Positions 62,866-64,000 of a DNA stretch of 64,000 bases are shown here, in pieces. The notes below the pieces were generated by a model. That model was not told the DNA's origin. It saw nothing but the letters and a program-made list of their open reading frames with translations, and did not search any database. The position numbers were made by a program, and so were the translations under genes. Numbering within the stretch: position 1 is the first letter of the stretch; every line of letters starts with the position of its first letter. The DNA is from Rhodoferax sp. (GTDB lineage Bacteria > Pseudomonadota > Gammaproteobacteria > Burkholderiales > Burkholderiaceae_C), in the NCBI RefSeq assembly GCF_012927445.1, contig NZ_JABBPD010000004.1, forward strand, positions 1,050,431-1,114,430. The letters are read 5' to 3'.

Positions 62866-63321
62866 TTATTTGCAGCTCGCAGGCAAGTACTTGTCATTGA
62901 TGGCGGTACCAGTAGCGCCTTTAGAGCAAACCCATGTCACCTGACCATTCGAGGCAAAAGTCCCGGTCATGTCAACTGTCACGCCGTTGATCTTCGAATC
63001 AGCTCCTGTTGTTGTGACTTGGACAACACCATTCGTGCCAACGGCCGACCCGCCAGCGGAAGTATATATAACACTCGCTACATACTTAGAAGCTTGACTA
63101 TCAACAACCAAACTCGCTGTTGTGGGCATGGCTCCGTAAACCTGAGCAGCCTCGGCTACGGCAGTTTTTGCCGACGAGCCTGCCAAAATAACTTCAGACA
63201 CCTTGGCCCGGATCGTGTAATCCTGATAAGCCGGCAAAGCCACCGCAGCCAAAATACCAATAATCGCCACCACGATCATCAATTCGATCAGGGTAAAACC
63301 CTTTTGCATATTACGTTTCAT
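62866..63321 (-). CDS. pilA: Type IVa pilin (PilA)
   Basis: 151 residues from the ATG giving [20 protein letters not shown]. The leader (MKRNMQKG) is cut by PilD before Phe9; mature residue 5 is Glu13. The hydrophobic N-terminal helix is followed by a globular domain and a C-terminal disulfide loop between Cys132 and Cys150, the usual feature of adhesive pilins. An SD (GGAG, six bases before ATG) is present. A sigma-54 promoter lies upstream and a strong terminator downstream, so it is transcribed alone. Pilin glycosylation by the neighbouring ligases is likely but not shown. Confidence 0.95.
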   Translation of the reverse strand: MKRNMQKGFTLIELMIVVAIIGILAAVALPAYQDYTIRAKVSEVILAGSSAKTAVAEAAQVYGAMPTTASLVVDSQASKYVASVIYTSAGGSAVGTNGVVQVTTTGADSKINGVTVDMTGTFASNGQVTWVCSKGATGTAINDKYLPASCK

Positions 63322-63368
63322 GAAGAACTCCAAAAGTTAAGAAAAGAAACAACAGGACACTTTCTATC

Positions 63369-63384
63369 AGCAGCTTCCGTGCCA
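63369..63384 (-). promoter_or_regulatory. Sigma-54 promoter of pilA
   Basis: The minus strand reads TGGCACGGAAGCTGCT, with the essential GG and GC ten bases apart, as in the -24/-12 sigma-54 consensus. It is about 48 bases upstream of the pilA start. pilA is sigma-54- and PilSR-dependent in many related bacteria. Confidence 0.8.
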
Positions 63385-63573
63385 AGCCTGTTAACTGCCG
63401 AATTTGCCTGTTTTACGAACCCATCCAGCGCCAGCGCAGCAAAAACATGTTGATTTTTGTCAACCATCCTCCCTGCCGTGACATTTATGTCGCGCCACTT
63501 TCGTCACATTTTTAATACACCCCGGCTGGATCGGCTTGCTATCTCTCCGCGCTGCACAGATGCGCTGAGTACG

Positions 63574-63872
63574 TCAAGCATCCCGCCTTTTCGAAGCGAG
63601 CAAATAGACTTCATCATGGTCACGGCGCCCAACGGCGCTGACAACGATCACCAATCGCTGTTCCATGACTTCATAGACCAGCCGATAACCGGCATCTCTG
63701 AGTTTGATTTTGTAAGTATTTTGAAGGTCACCGCGCAGTCTTGCCGATGGGACGTGTGGCTCAAGCAACCGTTTGGCTAACTGCTTCTTGAACTGCGCTT
63801 GTATCGATCCCTCCGTGACTTGCGCCACTCTTTGAGTGCATCAACATCGAATTCGAGATCATAGATCTTCAA
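63574..63872 (-). pseudogene. relE: RelE-family toxin, broken by a frameshift
   Basis: The C-terminal part, from GSIQAQFKKQLAKRLLEP through YKIKLRDAGYRLVYEVMEQR to VGRRDHDEVYLLA, is a full RelE core. The N-terminal part, KIYDLEFDVDALKEWRKS, is in another frame (starting TTG at 63872). RelE normally reads ALKEWRKLG-S without a break. Here the DNA between the two halves is out of frame, by about 14 bases where 9 would be expected. So the toxin is probably inactive. Just upstream, partly overlapping, the minus strand reads VTLEDL and a stop (63879-63859), perhaps the end of a lost antitoxin. Confidence 0.7.
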
Positions 63873-63882
63873 GCGTGACCCC

Positions 63883-64000
63883 TGATGGCCACTTCAAATT
63901 CCCCCACCTTTGGCCAGTCAAATTCCCCCAGGCAGGACGGCTAAATTATCAACTGTTTGGCCTGGCTGGTTCTGACTTCCTTTCTTGGTAATTTCTCCCC
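63883..64000 (-). mobile_element. Probable end of an IS21-family insertion sequence
   Basis: From TGATGGCCACTTC (63883) there are two near-identical direct repeats, GGCCACTTCAAATTCCCCCA (63887-63906) and GGCCAGTCAAATTCCCCCAG (63912-63931). Multiple 20-bp terminal repeats with AAATTCCCC are typical of some IS21 elements. On the minus strand a short reading ends with KLPRKEVRTSQAKQLII, perhaps the end of a transposase-helper gene. The rest of the element is outside the window. Confidence 0.5.

Noticed and set aside
63883..64000. A complete insertion sequence
   Set aside because: Only one apparent end is within the window; no full transposase gene is visible, so only the end is annotated.

Overview
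This is a GC-rich chromosomal window that looks like a betaproteobacterium of the order Burkholderiales, most probably a Comamonadaceae member close to Rhodoferax or Polaromonas. The evidence is gene content and order (purC-fba-pyk-pgk, lysM-dprA-smg opposite def-fmt, a phasin, a DUF1631 protein, YaeQ, a DUF3717 protein) plus a short interspersed repeat of a style I associate with that family. It is mostly ordinary backbone. No phage or CRISPR array is visible; the only mobile DNA is an apparent insertion-sequence end at the right edge.

Layout. 1-5.1 kb: the start of purC, then lower-glycolysis genes fba, pyk and pgk, all on the minus strand and interrupted by a phasin gene on the plus strand. 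5.2-11 kb: azlCD amino-acid exporter, fmt and def, then divergently a LysM protein, dprA and smg. 11-21 kb: a DUF1631 protein, yajC-secD-secF, and a three-part indolepyruvate:ferredoxin oxidoreductase facing an Lrp/AsnC regulator. 21-34 kb: cheV, mltA, a yhdP-histidine kinase-response regulator operon, and divergently glnE. 33-38 kb: an RND efflux pair.

37.7-48.7 kb is a 14-gene minus-strand operon for the early-cobalt (anaerobic) route to the corrin ring. It sits under a cobalamin riboswitch and carries cobalt-uptake genes at its head (cbiM type) and in its interior (cbtAB). Nearly every junction is a 4-8 base overlap, so translation is probably coupled. No precorrin-6A reductase is in the operon.

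49-58 kb: heptose adenylyltransferase, a degenerate HD-GYP protein, a glutathione transferase, purB-yaeQ, a manganese (yybP-ykoY) riboswitch before a TerC-type exporter, an M48 protease and moaC. 58-64 kb is the accessory end: a Fic protein behind three 41-bp tandem units each holding a palindrome, two PglL-like O-oligosaccharyltransferases, a type IV pilin with a sigma-54 promoter, a frameshifted RelE toxin, and the apparent IS21-type end.

The most unusual pattern is a dispersed repeat of about 55-60 bp with core CTAGCCCCCGT and an AGCTAT...ATAGC hairpin. It occurs eight or nine times. Three copies are intergenic; the others lie inside genes and encode a piece of DprA, a signal peptide (M48 protease), a transmembrane segment (PglL), both ends of the RND adaptor and possibly part of Fmt. 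All sense-oriented coding copies use the same reading frame.
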